64,000 nt of DNA from Verrucomicrobiota bacterium (GTDB lineage: Bacteria; Verrucomicrobiota; Verrucomicrobiia; Limisphaerales; UBA11320). The position numbers were made by a program, and so were the translations under genes. Positions 46,214-54,720 of this stretch are shown here, piece after piece. Position 1 is the first letter of the stretch, and each line of letters starts with the position of its first letter. The notes beneath the pieces were generated by a model that worked only from the letters and a program-made list of their open reading frames with translations, was not told the origin of the DNA and did no database searches. The stretch is taken from assembly GCA_016199985.1 (NCBI GenBank), contig JACQFQ010000057.1:1-64000 (forward strand), given 5' to 3'.

Positions 46214-46735
46214 TTACTTGCCGACCTTGCCGGTCAGGCCGGCTTTGTTCAGGGCGCCGATGACATCCTTGGGGCTGAAGTCCCCGGTCACTTCGAAGGA
46301 CTCAGCGCCCTTCGCTGCGGTGTTGGCCTTCACGCCATCCACCTTCGAGATCGCGTCGTTCACAGCCGTGACGCATTTGGCGCAGCACAGATGAACTCCG
46401 TTGAGCTTGAGGGATTGGACGTTCGCCTTCTTGGCGCCCGCGTGGGCCTTGACCTTGATTTGGGAGTCGCTGGCGACGCCGAAGTAGCCGGCGGCGACGA
46501 GGGCGTCGACCGCTTTCTGGGCGGTCGCTGTGTCGGCGGCCTTGATGGTGATGGTCCGGGCGTCCTTGTCGGTATCTGAGGTGGCGCCCGTGACGCTGGT
46601 GACGGCTTTGTCAGCCCCTTTGACGCAGTTGCCGCAGCAAAGATGGACGCCGGTCAGCTTGACGCTGGTTTCGGCATGGGCGGTGAGGGTGGCGGTGGCG
46701 ATAACAAGGGTGGCGAGTGTGAGCAGATTTTTCAT
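46214..46735 (-). CDS. Exported tandem HMA-like protein with two CCxxC sites
   Basis: A 173-residue protein with a signal peptide (MKNLLTLATLVIATATLTAHAE). Two similar domains follow. The first starts VKLTGVHLCCGNCVKG (CCGNC 33-37) and the second LKLNGVHLCCAKCVTA (CCAKC 117-121). Each has the beta-alpha-beta pattern of heavy-metal-associated domains, with an extra cysteine before the usual CxxC and a histidine two residues before. The domains are linked by a lysine/alanine-rich stretch. It is probably a periplasmic or surface metal binder (copper, zinc or mercury). No P-type ATPase is adjacent. A strong terminator follows the gene, and a palindrome lies upstream. Confidence 0.85.
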   Translation of the reverse strand: MKNLLTLATLVIATATLTAHAETSVKLTGVHLCCGNCVKGADKAVTSVTGATSDTDKDARTITIKAADTATAQKAVDALVAAGYFGVASDSQIKVKAHAGAKKANVQSLKLNGVHLCCAKCVTAVNDAISKVDGVKANTAAKGAESFEVTGDFSPKDVIGALNKAGLTGKVGK

Positions 46736-46770
46736 GGCAGATCAGGTTGATGGCAATGTAGAGCCGGGTT

Positions 46771-46787
46771 TTGGACGGCGCGTCCAA
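46771..46787. promoter_or_regulatory. Palindromic operator candidate upstream of the HMA gene
   Basis: TTGGACG-GCG-CGTCCAA is a perfect 7 bp inverted repeat with a three-base spacer. It lies 36-52 bases before the start of the HMA-like gene, where a repressor of that gene could bind. No regulator gene is adjacent. Confidence 0.4.
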
Positions 46788-46892
46788 AGGGCTATTCAAT
46801 CTGGGGCGGTCAATCAATCAATATCTGTCGCGACATCCCCCCATCGGCGGCTGGGCTTGCCTTCCCTGAAGGGTCTGTTGGAAGGTCCGTTG

Positions 46893-47288
46893 ATGAGCGC
46901 CACGGTTTCCGTCGAGTTTTTGAAGTGTTTTGTCGATTCGCGAGGGATCTTGTTTGAGCCCATCGAGGCCGTGGATATGGCTGAGCAGAGGAATGCTCAC
47001 GTGGTCATTACGACGCCGGGACAAGTGAGGGGGAACCACCGGCATCCCCGGGGTCGCGAGGTGTGCGTGGTGATGGGGCCGGCGTTGGTGAGGACGAAGG
47101 ACGGCGAGGGGACGAGGGACTTCACGGTCGAGTCGGGGGTTGTCGCGCGCTTCATTTTTCCGCCTGGCGCGGCGCACGCGATTCAGAACACCGGTTCGTT
47201 TCCGCAGACGTTGGTGTCGTTCAACAACCTCCCGCGCGACCCCGACCATCCCGACGTTGAGCGCGAGGTTCTGATCCCCTCGGCGTAG
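46893..47288 (+). CDS. Cupin-fold protein (sugar epimerase-like)
   Basis: A 131-residue cupin. Family segments are DMAEQRNAHVVITTPGQVRG, GNHRHPRGREVCVVMGPALV with the metal-site histidines, and FIFPPGAAHAIQNTG. This resembles the small dTDP-4-dehydrorhamnose 3,5-epimerase-related or FdtA/WxcM-type sugar cupins. A GAAGG motif precedes the ATG at 46893; the longer open frame from 46530 runs antisense through the HMA gene and is not used. The CNNM gene starts 51 bases downstream on the same strand. Confidence 0.75.
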   Translation: MSATVSVEFLKCFVDSRGILFEPIEAVDMAEQRNAHVVITTPGQVRGNHRHPRGREVCVVMGPALVRTKDGEGTRDFTVESGVVARFIFPPGAAHAIQNTGSFPQTLVSFNNLPRDPDHPDVEREVLIPSA

Positions 47289-47339
47289 AGCCGCCTTTTT
47301 TATTGGTTCGGCGGGGCCTGTCTTCAATACTCATCGCGC

Positions 47340-48581
47340 ATGGGGCTGATGGCCTATCTCGTAGTCTCAGGAATATTGATCTGCGCCGCGGCGAGCTTCT
47401 TCTTCGCTCTGGCCGAGACTGCGCTCTTCGCGCTCGGAAAGATGCGCGCCCGTCAACTGGGCGAATCCACGTCTGTCGAAGGGCGGCTTGTCGCCCGCAT
47501 GCTCGAGCAGCCCATGGATCTTCTTGGGTCCATCGTCCTCGGCAACACGCTCGCCAACGCGGGCATTGTCGCGCTCTCCCTGGCGCCGGTTCTCTCGGGG
47601 GAATGGCCTCTGGGCGCGACCTTGGTCTCGGCTTTCCTCACCGTGCTTCTTTGGGGAGAGGTGCTGCCCAAGACGCTCGCGGTTCGATCGCCGGAGCGAT
47701 GGGCGCTTTGGATCGCGCGTCCGATGTTTTGGGTGGAGCAGTTGGCCCGTCCTTTCCAAAAAGTCTTCCAGAGCCTGAACGCGAGGATCCTCGCCACGCT
47801 GGTCCCCCGGTCCATCAAGCCCCAGAACCTCCTGACGGATCAGGACTATCATGAGCTGCTCGACATGGCCTTCCAGCAGGGGGCTCTCGCCCAGCGGGAG
47901 AAGGACATCATTTTGCAGGTGATCGGGCTGGACCAGAAGACCGCTCGGGACGTGATGCGCCCGCGCTCCAGCATGGCGTCGATCTCGGCGGAAGCGACGC
48001 TCGATGAGATGTTGGAGGCGGCCCGTAGGCACCGGCGTCGCCGCCTACCGCTCTACGACCAGTCGCCCGACACGATCGTCGGCATCCTGGACACGCAAAA
48101 GCTGCTGCTCGATCCCCAGGGGGATCTGGACGAGGCGATCGAGCTGCCGTCCTTCGTGCCCGAGACCATGAACCTGCTGAAGCTGCTGCACAGCCTGCAG
48201 CGACAGAAGCGCGGGCTGGTGGTGGTGCTGGACGAGTTCGGTGGCGCCGCCGGGATCGTGAGGCTTGAGGACATCCTGGCGGAGATCATCGGAGTGATCC
48301 GCGACGAGGGCGAGGTTCAGGGCTTCCTGATGGAACGGCTCGGCCGCGGCAAGTGGCGGGTGAACGCGACGATGCGGCTGGATGACTTCCGGCGCGAGTA
48401 TCCCGCCCTCGGCGAGGTGGAGGACGTCGACACGCTTGGCGGGCTCGTGCTGAAGATGATGGAAGTGGTGCCGCTCCCGGGGCAGAGCGTGCGGTGTTTC
48501 GGATTGAAGCTGACGGTCCGTCAGGCGGAGGAACGGCGGATTCGCGAGCTGCTGGTGGAGGAGGTTCACAAGTCCGCATGA
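47340..48581 (+). CDS. CNNM/CorC-family membrane transporter 1
   Basis: A 413-residue DUF21-CBS protein. The first 170 residues hold the DUF21 membrane domain with about four helices (ILICAAASFFFALAETALFA; GSIVLGNTLANAGIVALSL). A CBS pair follows (VMRPRSSMASISAEATLDEM; LDTQKLLLDPQG; VLDEFGGAAGIVRLEDILAE), then a CorC/HlyC domain at the C-terminus. CNNM proteins are linked to Mg2+ export or regulation of divalent cations; hemolysin names in this family are historical. It overlaps the next gene by ATGA at 48578-48581. Confidence 0.88.
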   Translation: MGLMAYLVVSGILICAAASFFFALAETALFALGKMRARQLGESTSVEGRLVARMLEQPMDLLGSIVLGNTLANAGIVALSLAPVLSGEWPLGATLVSAFLTVLLWGEVLPKTLAVRSPERWALWIARPMFWVEQLARPFQKVFQSLNARILATLVPRSIKPQNLLTDQDYHELLDMAFQQGALAQREKDIILQVIGLDQKTARDVMRPRSSMASISAEATLDEMLEAARRHRRRRLPLYDQSPDTIVGILDTQKLLLDPQGDLDEAIELPSFVPETMNLLKLLHSLQRQKRGLVVVLDEFGGAAGIVRLEDILAEIIGVIRDEGEVQGFLMERLGRGKWRVNATMRLDDFRREYPALGEVEDVDTLGGLVLKMMEVVPLPGQSVRCFGLKLTVRQAEERRIRELLVEEVHKSA

Positions 48582-49570
48582 GCCCCGGTCTCTTCACCCT
48601 GTGCTTTCTGGCAAGCCTCGGCCTTTCGTTCCTGATGTCGGGGATGGAGGCGGGCGTTTTCGCGATGAGCCGACTCCGGATTCGGCAGAAAGTTCGCGCG
48701 GGCAACCTCCACGGCGTGGCCTTGCTCGATTATCTCCAACATCCGGAGCATTTCCTCTGGACGATCCTGGTCGGCAACACTCTCGCGAACTTTGCCGCGG
48801 TGACCATGGGGGTTTTGTCCCTGGCCGATGTGCCCTGGCTGGCGTCCCGCCCGCCCTGTCTCTGGAGCGTCGTGGTGCTCTCGGTCCTGGTGTTTTACGC
48901 GCTGTGCGACCTGCTGCCCAAGATGCTTTTCCGCACCTACCCCAATCGGCTCAGCATGGCGATGACCACTCCGTTTCGAACGGTGTACTGGCTGATGCGT
49001 CCCCTGGTCTGGGGGGTTGAGTGGCTCGCGCGCGGCCTGTTGCGCGTCACGGGCGGCGCCCGGTTCACCGGGCATCTCTTCGGCAATCGCGACGAGCTGC
49101 GGCTCCTGATGCAGGAGACGGGGCAGTCGCTCAGCTCGGAGGAACGGGCGATGATCAATCGCGTCCTGGACCTGCAGAATCGCGGCGTCGGGGAAATCGC
49201 CATTCCCATGGAACGGGTGGCGATGGTGGCCGCGGACGCTCCTCTCTCCGCCTTGGTCGATCTGCGGCGCGAGCGCGGCTTCAGCCGCTACCCGGTGTTT
49301 CGCCAGGAGGGAGGCCGTCGGGTCGTGGCGGGCTTCGCCAACTGCAAGCGCGTGCTCTATGAAAAGAACCTGGACCTTCGCCGTCCGGTCTCGGATTTCC
49401 TAAAGCCCGGCGTCTTCCTCGACGCCGGGACCAGGCTGGACACGGCTCTGCGGCAGATGCAGCGGACCGGCGTCCGACTCGCCATCGTCCTCGGGGAGGA
49501 CAAGCGGGAGATGGGCGTTGTGAGCCTGGCCGATATCCTGGGAACCATCTTTGGCGAGGTGCGCCTGTGA
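48578..49570 (+). CDS. CNNM-family membrane transporter 2 (lacking CorC domain)
   Basis: A 330-residue DUF21-CBS protein. The membrane domain has LFTLCFLASLGLSFLMSGME and WTILVGNTLANFAAVTMGVL. The cytoplasmic part has VLDLQNRGVGEIAIPMERVA and LAIVLGEDKREMGVVSLADI, a degenerate CBS pair where the usual DEYGG is replaced by EDKREMG. The protein ends directly after the CBS pair, so the C-terminal CorC domain of its neighbours is missing. It overlaps both flanking genes (ATGA and GTGA), which means strict coupling. Confidence 0.85.
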   Translation: MSPGLFTLCFLASLGLSFLMSGMEAGVFAMSRLRIRQKVRAGNLHGVALLDYLQHPEHFLWTILVGNTLANFAAVTMGVLSLADVPWLASRPPCLWSVVVLSVLVFYALCDLLPKMLFRTYPNRLSMAMTTPFRTVYWLMRPLVWGVEWLARGLLRVTGGARFTGHLFGNRDELRLLMQETGQSLSSEERAMINRVLDLQNRGVGEIAIPMERVAMVAADAPLSALVDLRRERGFSRYPVFRQEGGRRVVAGFANCKRVLYEKNLDLRRPVSDFLKPGVFLDAGTRLDTALRQMQRTGVRLAIVLGEDKREMGVVSLADILGTIFGEVRL

Positions 49571-50940
49571 ACGGCGGAGGGTTCGACATCGGGCTGCTCG
49601 CGCTGAAGCTGTTCGCGGTGGCTCTGCTGGTGCTTCTGAACGGATTCTTCGTGGCGGCGGAGTTTGCGCTGGTGAAGGTCCGTGATTCACAGCTCCGGCC
49701 TCTGGTGCTGAAGGGACACCGTCGCGCCAGAATCGCGCAGCTCATCCTGGGCAACCTGGACTCCTCCCTCAGCGCCTGCCAGCTGGGCATCACGCTGGCC
49801 AGCCTGGGACTCGGCTGGATTGGGGAGCCCGTGTTCGAGGCTTTGCTCCAGCCGGCCATGGATCTGATCGGCATGACTGCGGCAAATCTGGGACCGACCG
49901 CCGCGCGTCTCCGGCACTTCCTCGCGGTGGTGACCGGATTCGGCTCGCTGACTTTTCTTCACATCGTTGTGGGCGAACAGGCGCCCAAATGGCTGGCGAT
50001 CCAGCGCCCTCTGCCCACGGCTCTTTGGGTCGTGGAGCCGCTTCGATGGTTCCATGTCGTCTCCTATCCCTTCATCTGGGTCTTGAATCACTCTTCGTTG
50101 TGGTTCTTGCGGCAGGCGGGTTTGCAGCCGCAGTCGGAGTCCGAGTCGAGCCACTCCGACGACGAGCTGCGGATCCTTTTTGCCGAGGCGCACAAGCAGA
50201 GGGGCGCAACCGCCTTGGGGCGCGCGATCGTGATGAACGCGCTGGACCTCAAGGACCGCATCGCCCGGGAAGTCATGCGCCCGCGCTCGGAGATCGCGGC
50301 GATGAGCGCCGATTCGTCCATCGCTGAATGCCTGGAGCTTGCGGAGAAAACCCGTTTCTCGCGATTTCCCCTGTGCGAGGAAGGCGACCTGGATCGGACC
50401 ATCGGCGTACTCCATATCAAGGATCTCTACAGCCTCCGAAACCAGGCCGCGTCGGCCCGGGATCTTCGGAGGGCGTCGCGGAAGCTCGTCTATATTCCCG
50501 AAACCGCGCGTCTTGAAACGGTCCTCCAGATCTTCCTCGATCGAAAGCTCCACTGCGCGATCGTCGTCGATGAGTATGGAGGCACGGTGGGGTTGCTGAC
50601 GCTGGAGAACATCCTCGAGGAACTCGTCGGACAGATCCAGGACGAGTTCGATTTGGAGAAGCCCACGGTCGTGCAGTTGGGGAAGGATCATTGGGAGATT
50701 CAGGGCCTTCTTCCACTCCATGAGCTCGCGGAGCTGGTCGGGGAGTCCCTGGACGCGGAGGACGTCACGACGGCGAGCGGGTGGGTGACGCAGCGGCTGG
50801 GCGGATTCCCTCGACGCGGGGATGTGGTGCGGATCGGGCTTTTCGAACTGCGCGTCGACGAGGCCGACGGCCGCCTGGTAAGCAAGCTGACTCTCCAGCG
50901 AGCCGCGCGGACAGAGCCGGTCCCTCCGAGCAGGAGCTGA
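49567..50940 (+). CDS. CNNM/CorC-family membrane transporter 3
   Basis: A 457-residue protein with the full DUF21-CBS-CorC layout. The membrane part has ALLVLLNGFFVAAEFALVKV and LSACQLGITLASLGLGWIGE, the classical TlyC/YfjD segments. The CBS pair has VMRPRSEIAAMSADSSIAEC, and the second has AIVVDEYGGTVGLLTLENI. The C-terminal CorC_HlyC domain starts near LEKPTVVQLGKDHWEIQGLL. The GTG start overlaps the previous stop. It is the last gene of the three-gene CNNM set. Confidence 0.9.
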   Translation: MNGGGFDIGLLALKLFAVALLVLLNGFFVAAEFALVKVRDSQLRPLVLKGHRRARIAQLILGNLDSSLSACQLGITLASLGLGWIGEPVFEALLQPAMDLIGMTAANLGPTAARLRHFLAVVTGFGSLTFLHIVVGEQAPKWLAIQRPLPTALWVVEPLRWFHVVSYPFIWVLNHSSLWFLRQAGLQPQSESESSHSDDELRILFAEAHKQRGATALGRAIVMNALDLKDRIAREVMRPRSEIAAMSADSSIAECLELAEKTRFSRFPLCEEGDLDRTIGVLHIKDLYSLRNQAASARDLRRASRKLVYIPETARLETVLQIFLDRKLHCAIVVDEYGGTVGLLTLENILEELVGQIQDEFDLEKPTVVQLGKDHWEIQGLLPLHELAELVGESLDAEDVTTASGWVTQRLGGFPRRGDVVRIGLFELRVDEADGRLVSKLTLQRAARTEPVPPSRS

Positions 50941-50960
50941 GGGCGCGCCGCTCCGGGCGA

Positions 50961-51428
50961 TCAGCGAGTGAGCGTGGCCTTGAGCGGAATGAAGGTGGCG
51001 GTCCCCGAGCGCGAGCCGGCCTGCACCAGCATGGTGTAGTTCACCCCCGCGACCAGCGGCTGCGGGAGCGCGTCCTCCGCCGGGGGATGCATTCCAGGGG
51101 GCGTCACTCCATAGACGATCGCCTTCATCGGCCTTGAATTTGTCGCGGCCACCAGATGCCAGACCGGCGTCGGGAACTTCTCCGTCTTCAGGTCCTCGGT
51201 CTTGGTCACCTTGATCGTCGTCAGTTCGTATTTGCCGTCGAAGGCGAACGAGATGGGGAACACCGGCGCCTCTTCAAGGCCGCGCTTGGGATCAACCCTT
51301 TGGGGGATGGGACGGTGCTGGACAAAAATCTGAATAGCCGGTTTACGGAACCAGTCAGTGAAAAAGCTGACGTAAACGATCGCCAGGATCAGCGCGATGA
51401 GCGGGAGCAAGGTTGAGCGGTTCTGCAT
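50961..51428 (-). CDS. Hypothetical membrane-anchored protein
   Basis: A 155-residue protein with one N-terminal hydrophobic segment (LLPLIALILAIVYVSFFTDW) that could be an anchor or uncleaved signal. The rest is beta-rich and exported-looking (VFPISFAFDGKYELTTIKVT; NYTMLVQAGSRSGTATFIPL). No family was recognised. It is convergent with the CNNM operon and divergent from the pseudopilin gene; the pseudopilin start is 142 bases away, so they may share a control region. Confidence 0.6.
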   Translation of the reverse strand: MQNRSTLLPLIALILAIVYVSFFTDWFRKPAIQIFVQHRPIPQRVDPKRGLEEAPVFPISFAFDGKYELTTIKVTKTEDLKTEKFPTPVWHLVAATNSRPMKAIVYGVTPPGMHPPAEDALPQPLVAGVNYTMLVQAGSRSGTATFIPLKATLTR

Positions 51429-51570
51429 GCCAGCTTAAGTGGACGGCGCTGATCGCCGATTATTCGACCGCGGGGCACATTCCCGAACGGTCGGCGGAGC
51501 CATCTGCCCCGTGGAATATCGGAGCGACGGCGGATCTCGGCGCCGATCGAGCTCTCACAACGTGAAGACA

Positions 51571-52302
51571 ATGACGCATATGACATTCAGAAGGTATCGG
51601 GCTTTTACGCTGATCGAACTGCTGGTGGTGATCGCCATCATTGCTATTCTCGCGGGTATGCTTCTGCCGGCGCTCGCCAAGGCCAAGGATTCCGGCAAGC
51701 GCATCTCCTGCGCGAACAGCCAGCGACAGTTGAACGTGTCGCTCGCCATGTACATCGGGGAGCACGAGGGCAAGCTTCCGAAGCGACAGGTCCCGAACGC
51801 CTGGCCGGAGTCGCTCTACGAGGGATACCGCGACGTCCGGATGTTGCGCTGCCCGTCCGACGGCCCCGGCATTCCCGCGAGCCACGAGGAGCTTGCCGCG
51901 AAGGGACTGCTGGCCGATTCCGCGCCCCGCAGCTACATCATGAACGGGTGGAATGATTATTTTCAAGAACGCGCCAAGGACAAGGGGTGGACCTTCTCCA
52001 GCATCAACGGAACGGAGATGGACGAAGGGGGCGTGATCAAGTCTTCCGACACGATCGTGTTCGGAGAGAAGGAAATCACATCGAGGCATTACTACATGGA
52101 TTTCCTGGAGTCCGCGGCCGGGAACGATTTTGAGGAACTGGACCACGCGAAACACGGATCCGGCCCCAAGGGATCGGGCGGATCCAACTACGCGTTCCTC
52201 GACGGCAGCGTGCGCTTCCTGCCGCAAGGCCAGTCGGTCTCTCCGGAGAACCTGTGGGCCGTCACCGACAAATGGCGCAAGAATACTTTCATCCCGAAAT
52301 GA
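51571..52302 (+). CDS. Type II/IV pseudopilin-like protein (DUF1559-like end)
   Basis: A 243-residue prepilin-type protein. The prepilin peptidase site and methylated N-terminus are [20 protein letters not shown] at about residues 10-29. The C-terminus has [17 protein letters not shown], the DG-type end common in the many pseudopilins of Planctomycetes and Verrucomicrobia. The open frame starts at 51439, but ATGs at 51571 and 51580 lie just before the pilin signal. It probably enters a type II secretion-like or surface filament. No gsp genes are nearby. Confidence 0.87.
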   Translation: MTHMTFRRYRAFTLIELLVVIAIIAILAGMLLPALAKAKDSGKRISCANSQRQLNVSLAMYIGEHEGKLPKRQVPNAWPESLYEGYRDVRMLRCPSDGPGIPASHEELAAKGLLADSAPRSYIMNGWNDYFQERAKDKGWTFSSINGTEMDEGGVIKSSDTIVFGEKEITSRHYYMDFLESAAGNDFEELDHAKHGSGPKGSGGSNYAFLDGSVRFLPQGQSVSPENLWAVTDKWRKNTFIPK

Positions 52303-52616
52303 GCGGCGGTCGGGCCCGCTCGTCCTGAACCGGTCCTTGCTTCCTCCCAGCGCTTTCTTTGAGGCGTTGATCTCCCTCTCCGCGCGGCGACGACTTCCGA
52401 TCCGCTCTTGTGTCGAAGCCCGCCCCACCCCCGTGACGGCGGAGCTGTCCACAGGTTCGGCGGCTGGCGTGCGCCGCTTCTCTCCGCATCGCTCTTGCAA
52501 AATCCGTTGGCGACCCCATCTATTGGGGAGGCCGCCTAGCGCATGCCCAGGCATCGAGAGTTTTTGCGACCGACCTCTCTCGATGGGGCAGGACGCGTTC
52601 GGCGGCCTTTCAAGCC
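52303..52616. other. Intergenic region before the zinc protease gene
   Basis: A 314-base stretch between same-strand genes. Short frames on both strands have no motif. No clear promoter, terminator or RNA structure was seen. Confidence 0.4.
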
Positions 52617-53360
52617 ATGAACGTGACGCTCGCCTATTACGCGTTTTTCAGTCCGTGGGATCTCCTCGCGATCCCGGGTCTCCTCATTGGGCTCTACGCG
52701 CAGATCAAGCTGTCCTCGACCTTTGGGAGATACTCGCAGGTCGCGTCGGAATCGGCGTTGACGGGCGCTGAGGCCGCGCGCCGGGTCCTGGATTCCGCGG
52801 GGCTCCATCATATGCCGATCTATGAGACGCCCGGCCGCCTTACGGATCACTACGACCCTTTGAAGAAGGCGCTGTTTCTGTCGGAAGAAAACTATCATGG
52901 CCAGTCGCTGGCCGCTGTCGGGGTCGCCGCTCACGAGGCGGGGCATGCGCTCCAGCACAAGGACGCGTACGCCCCTCTGCACCTCCGCATGGCGCTGGTG
53001 CCTGTGGTGAACTTCGCCAGCATGGGATGCTGGTTGGCATTCAGCCTGGGGATGATCCTCGCCATGACCACCCGGTCCTTTCCCGCCACAGCCAAGATGG
53101 CGATGGGCATCGGCATCGGACTCTTTTCCCTCCTGACCTTCTTTCAGTTGGTCACATTGCCCGTTGAGATCGACGCGAGCTCCCGGGCCAAGCGCCAATT
53201 GGTGAGCCTGGGACTCATCAGCCGCGAGGAACTCCCGGGTGTTTCGGAAGTGCTGAGCGCCGCGGCCCTGACCTACGTGGCGGCGCTCGTGGCCTCGGCC
53301 CTGGAGCTTCTGAGGATGATCATGATCGCGCGATCGTATCGCTCGAACAGCGATCGATGA
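52617..53360 (+). CDS. YugP-like neutral zinc metallopeptidase
   Basis: A 247-residue membrane protease of the YugP/COG2738 family. The zinc site is H106-E-A-G-H110 in AAHEAGHALQH, and a third ligand is probably the glutamate in TLPVEIDASSRAK. Hydrophobic helices lie at about 12-30, 125-145, 160-180 and 220-238. The segment HHMPIYETPGRLTDHYDP is typical of the family. Its cellular substrates are unknown. It ends three bases before the binding-protein gene. Confidence 0.88.
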   Translation: MNVTLAYYAFFSPWDLLAIPGLLIGLYAQIKLSSTFGRYSQVASESALTGAEAARRVLDSAGLHHMPIYETPGRLTDHYDPLKKALFLSEENYHGQSLAAVGVAAHEAGHALQHKDAYAPLHLRMALVPVVNFASMGCWLAFSLGMILAMTTRSFPATAKMAMGIGIGLFSLLTFFQLVTLPVEIDASSRAKRQLVSLGLISREELPGVSEVLSAAALTYVAALVASALELLRMIMIARSYRSNSDR

Positions 53361-53363
53361 CTC

Positions 53364-54707
53364 ATGGACCTCCCTCCTTCGCGCTCCTCGGATCGATGGG
53401 TCCTTTCGGTCGTCTTTCTTTGCCTGGCATCCTTGGCCGCTCGCGGCGCGGAGGAACTGGTGGTGATCTCGCCTCACAACGACGCCATCCGCTACGAGTT
53501 CGGACGCGCTTTCTCCGAGTGGTGCAGGACCCGGGATCACAGGGACGTTCGAGTCCAGTGGCGCGATGTCGGCGGGAGCTCGGAGGCGCTTCGATTCGTG
53601 CAGAGCGAGTTCGCCAAGAAGCCTCAGGGCATCGGAGTCGATTGCTTTTTTGGAGGCGGGCTCGAGCCGCATGTCGTGCTGGCCCGGAAGAACCTGTTGC
53701 GCGCCTCCCCTCCGGGCGAGGAGTTGCTCCGCTTCGTTCCTACCCAGCTGAATGGCATTGACCTTTACGATCCTGGGCATCGATGGCATGGGGCCGCGAT
53801 CTCGAGCTTCGGCATTCTGCAAAACCTCGAGGCGCAAAGGCGGGTGGGCCTGCCGGAAGCCAAGCGATGGGAGGATCTAGCCGATCCCCGGCTAATGGGC
53901 TGGGTGGGAGCGGGCGATCCGCGAACGAGCGGCACCATGATGGTGATGTACGAGGGCATCCTGCAGTTTCACGGATGGGAGAAGGGGTGGCGGGTTCTGA
54001 CGCAGATGGCCGGCAACGCGCGTCGCTTCGACCGCGTTTCAAGCACGACCGCGAAGGATGTCACCGTGGGAGAGACGGCCTACGGGCTCGCGATTGATTT
54101 TTACGGATTCAGCCAGGTGAGCTACGCGGGCGACGGCCGCTTGGCGTTCCTGCTGCCCGCCGATTTCGCTCCGGTTTCCCCCGACCCCATCTCCGTGCTC
54201 CAGGGCGCGCCGCATCTGGAGTTGGCCCTGCGCTTTGTGCAGTTTGTCGTGGGCGAACCGGGACAGAAGCTCTGGTATCTTCCCAAAGGCCACGCCGAGG
54301 GCGCCGTTCGGAATTCCATCGAGCGGATGCCGGTTCGGAAGGATCTCTACGAACGCTACGGCGATGTCAGCCGCGTTCGCTCCTCGCCCTTTCAGAACCC
54401 GGACACGTTCAACTACAACGGAAAAAAATCGGGGGACAGGCGCGACATCCTGCCTGTGCTCCTCGGCGCGTTGCTGGTCGACACCCACGAGGAGCTTCAG
54501 TCCGCGTGGCGGGCCGTGATTCAGCGCGGCGCTTCCGAAGCCGAGCTGGCGCGACTGGGGCGCGCGCCCGTCAGCGAAGACGAAGTCATGCGCCTGGCCG
54601 CCGGGCCTTGGAAGACAAACGCCTTCCGATTGCAGAAAAGGATTGAGTGGCAGACCTGGGCCGGGGAGAAGTATCGCCAGATCGTTCGCGGGCCCGCGAT
54701 TCCTTGA
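53364..54707 (+). CDS. ABC transporter extracellular solute-binding protein
   Basis: A 447-residue exported binding protein. The signal peptide spans about residues 10-30 (WVLSVVFLCLASLAARGAEE). The mature start ELVVISPHNDAIRYEFGRAF matches the iron(III)/thiamine/spermidine-type cluster of binding proteins (family 1 group). DPRTSGTMMVMYEGIL and DFYGFSQVSYAGDGRLAFLL are typical. The protein is longer than FbpA (about 330 residues); the extra part is C-terminal. The ATPase gene starts 14 bases downstream. The substrate could be ferric iron or another anion complex. Confidence 0.83.
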   Translation: MDLPPSRSSDRWVLSVVFLCLASLAARGAEELVVISPHNDAIRYEFGRAFSEWCRTRDHRDVRVQWRDVGGSSEALRFVQSEFAKKPQGIGVDCFFGGGLEPHVVLARKNLLRASPPGEELLRFVPTQLNGIDLYDPGHRWHGAAISSFGILQNLEAQRRVGLPEAKRWEDLADPRLMGWVGAGDPRTSGTMMVMYEGILQFHGWEKGWRVLTQMAGNARRFDRVSSTTAKDVTVGETAYGLAIDFYGFSQVSYAGDGRLAFLLPADFAPVSPDPISVLQGAPHLELALRFVQFVVGEPGQKLWYLPKGHAEGAVRNSIERMPVRKDLYERYGDVSRVRSSPFQNPDTFNYNGKKSGDRRDILPVLLGALLVDTHEELQSAWRAVIQRGASEAELARLGRAPVSEDEVMRLAAGPWKTNAFRLQKRIEWQTWAGEKYRQIVRGPAIP

Positions 54708-54720
54708 GCGATCCTTGCTC

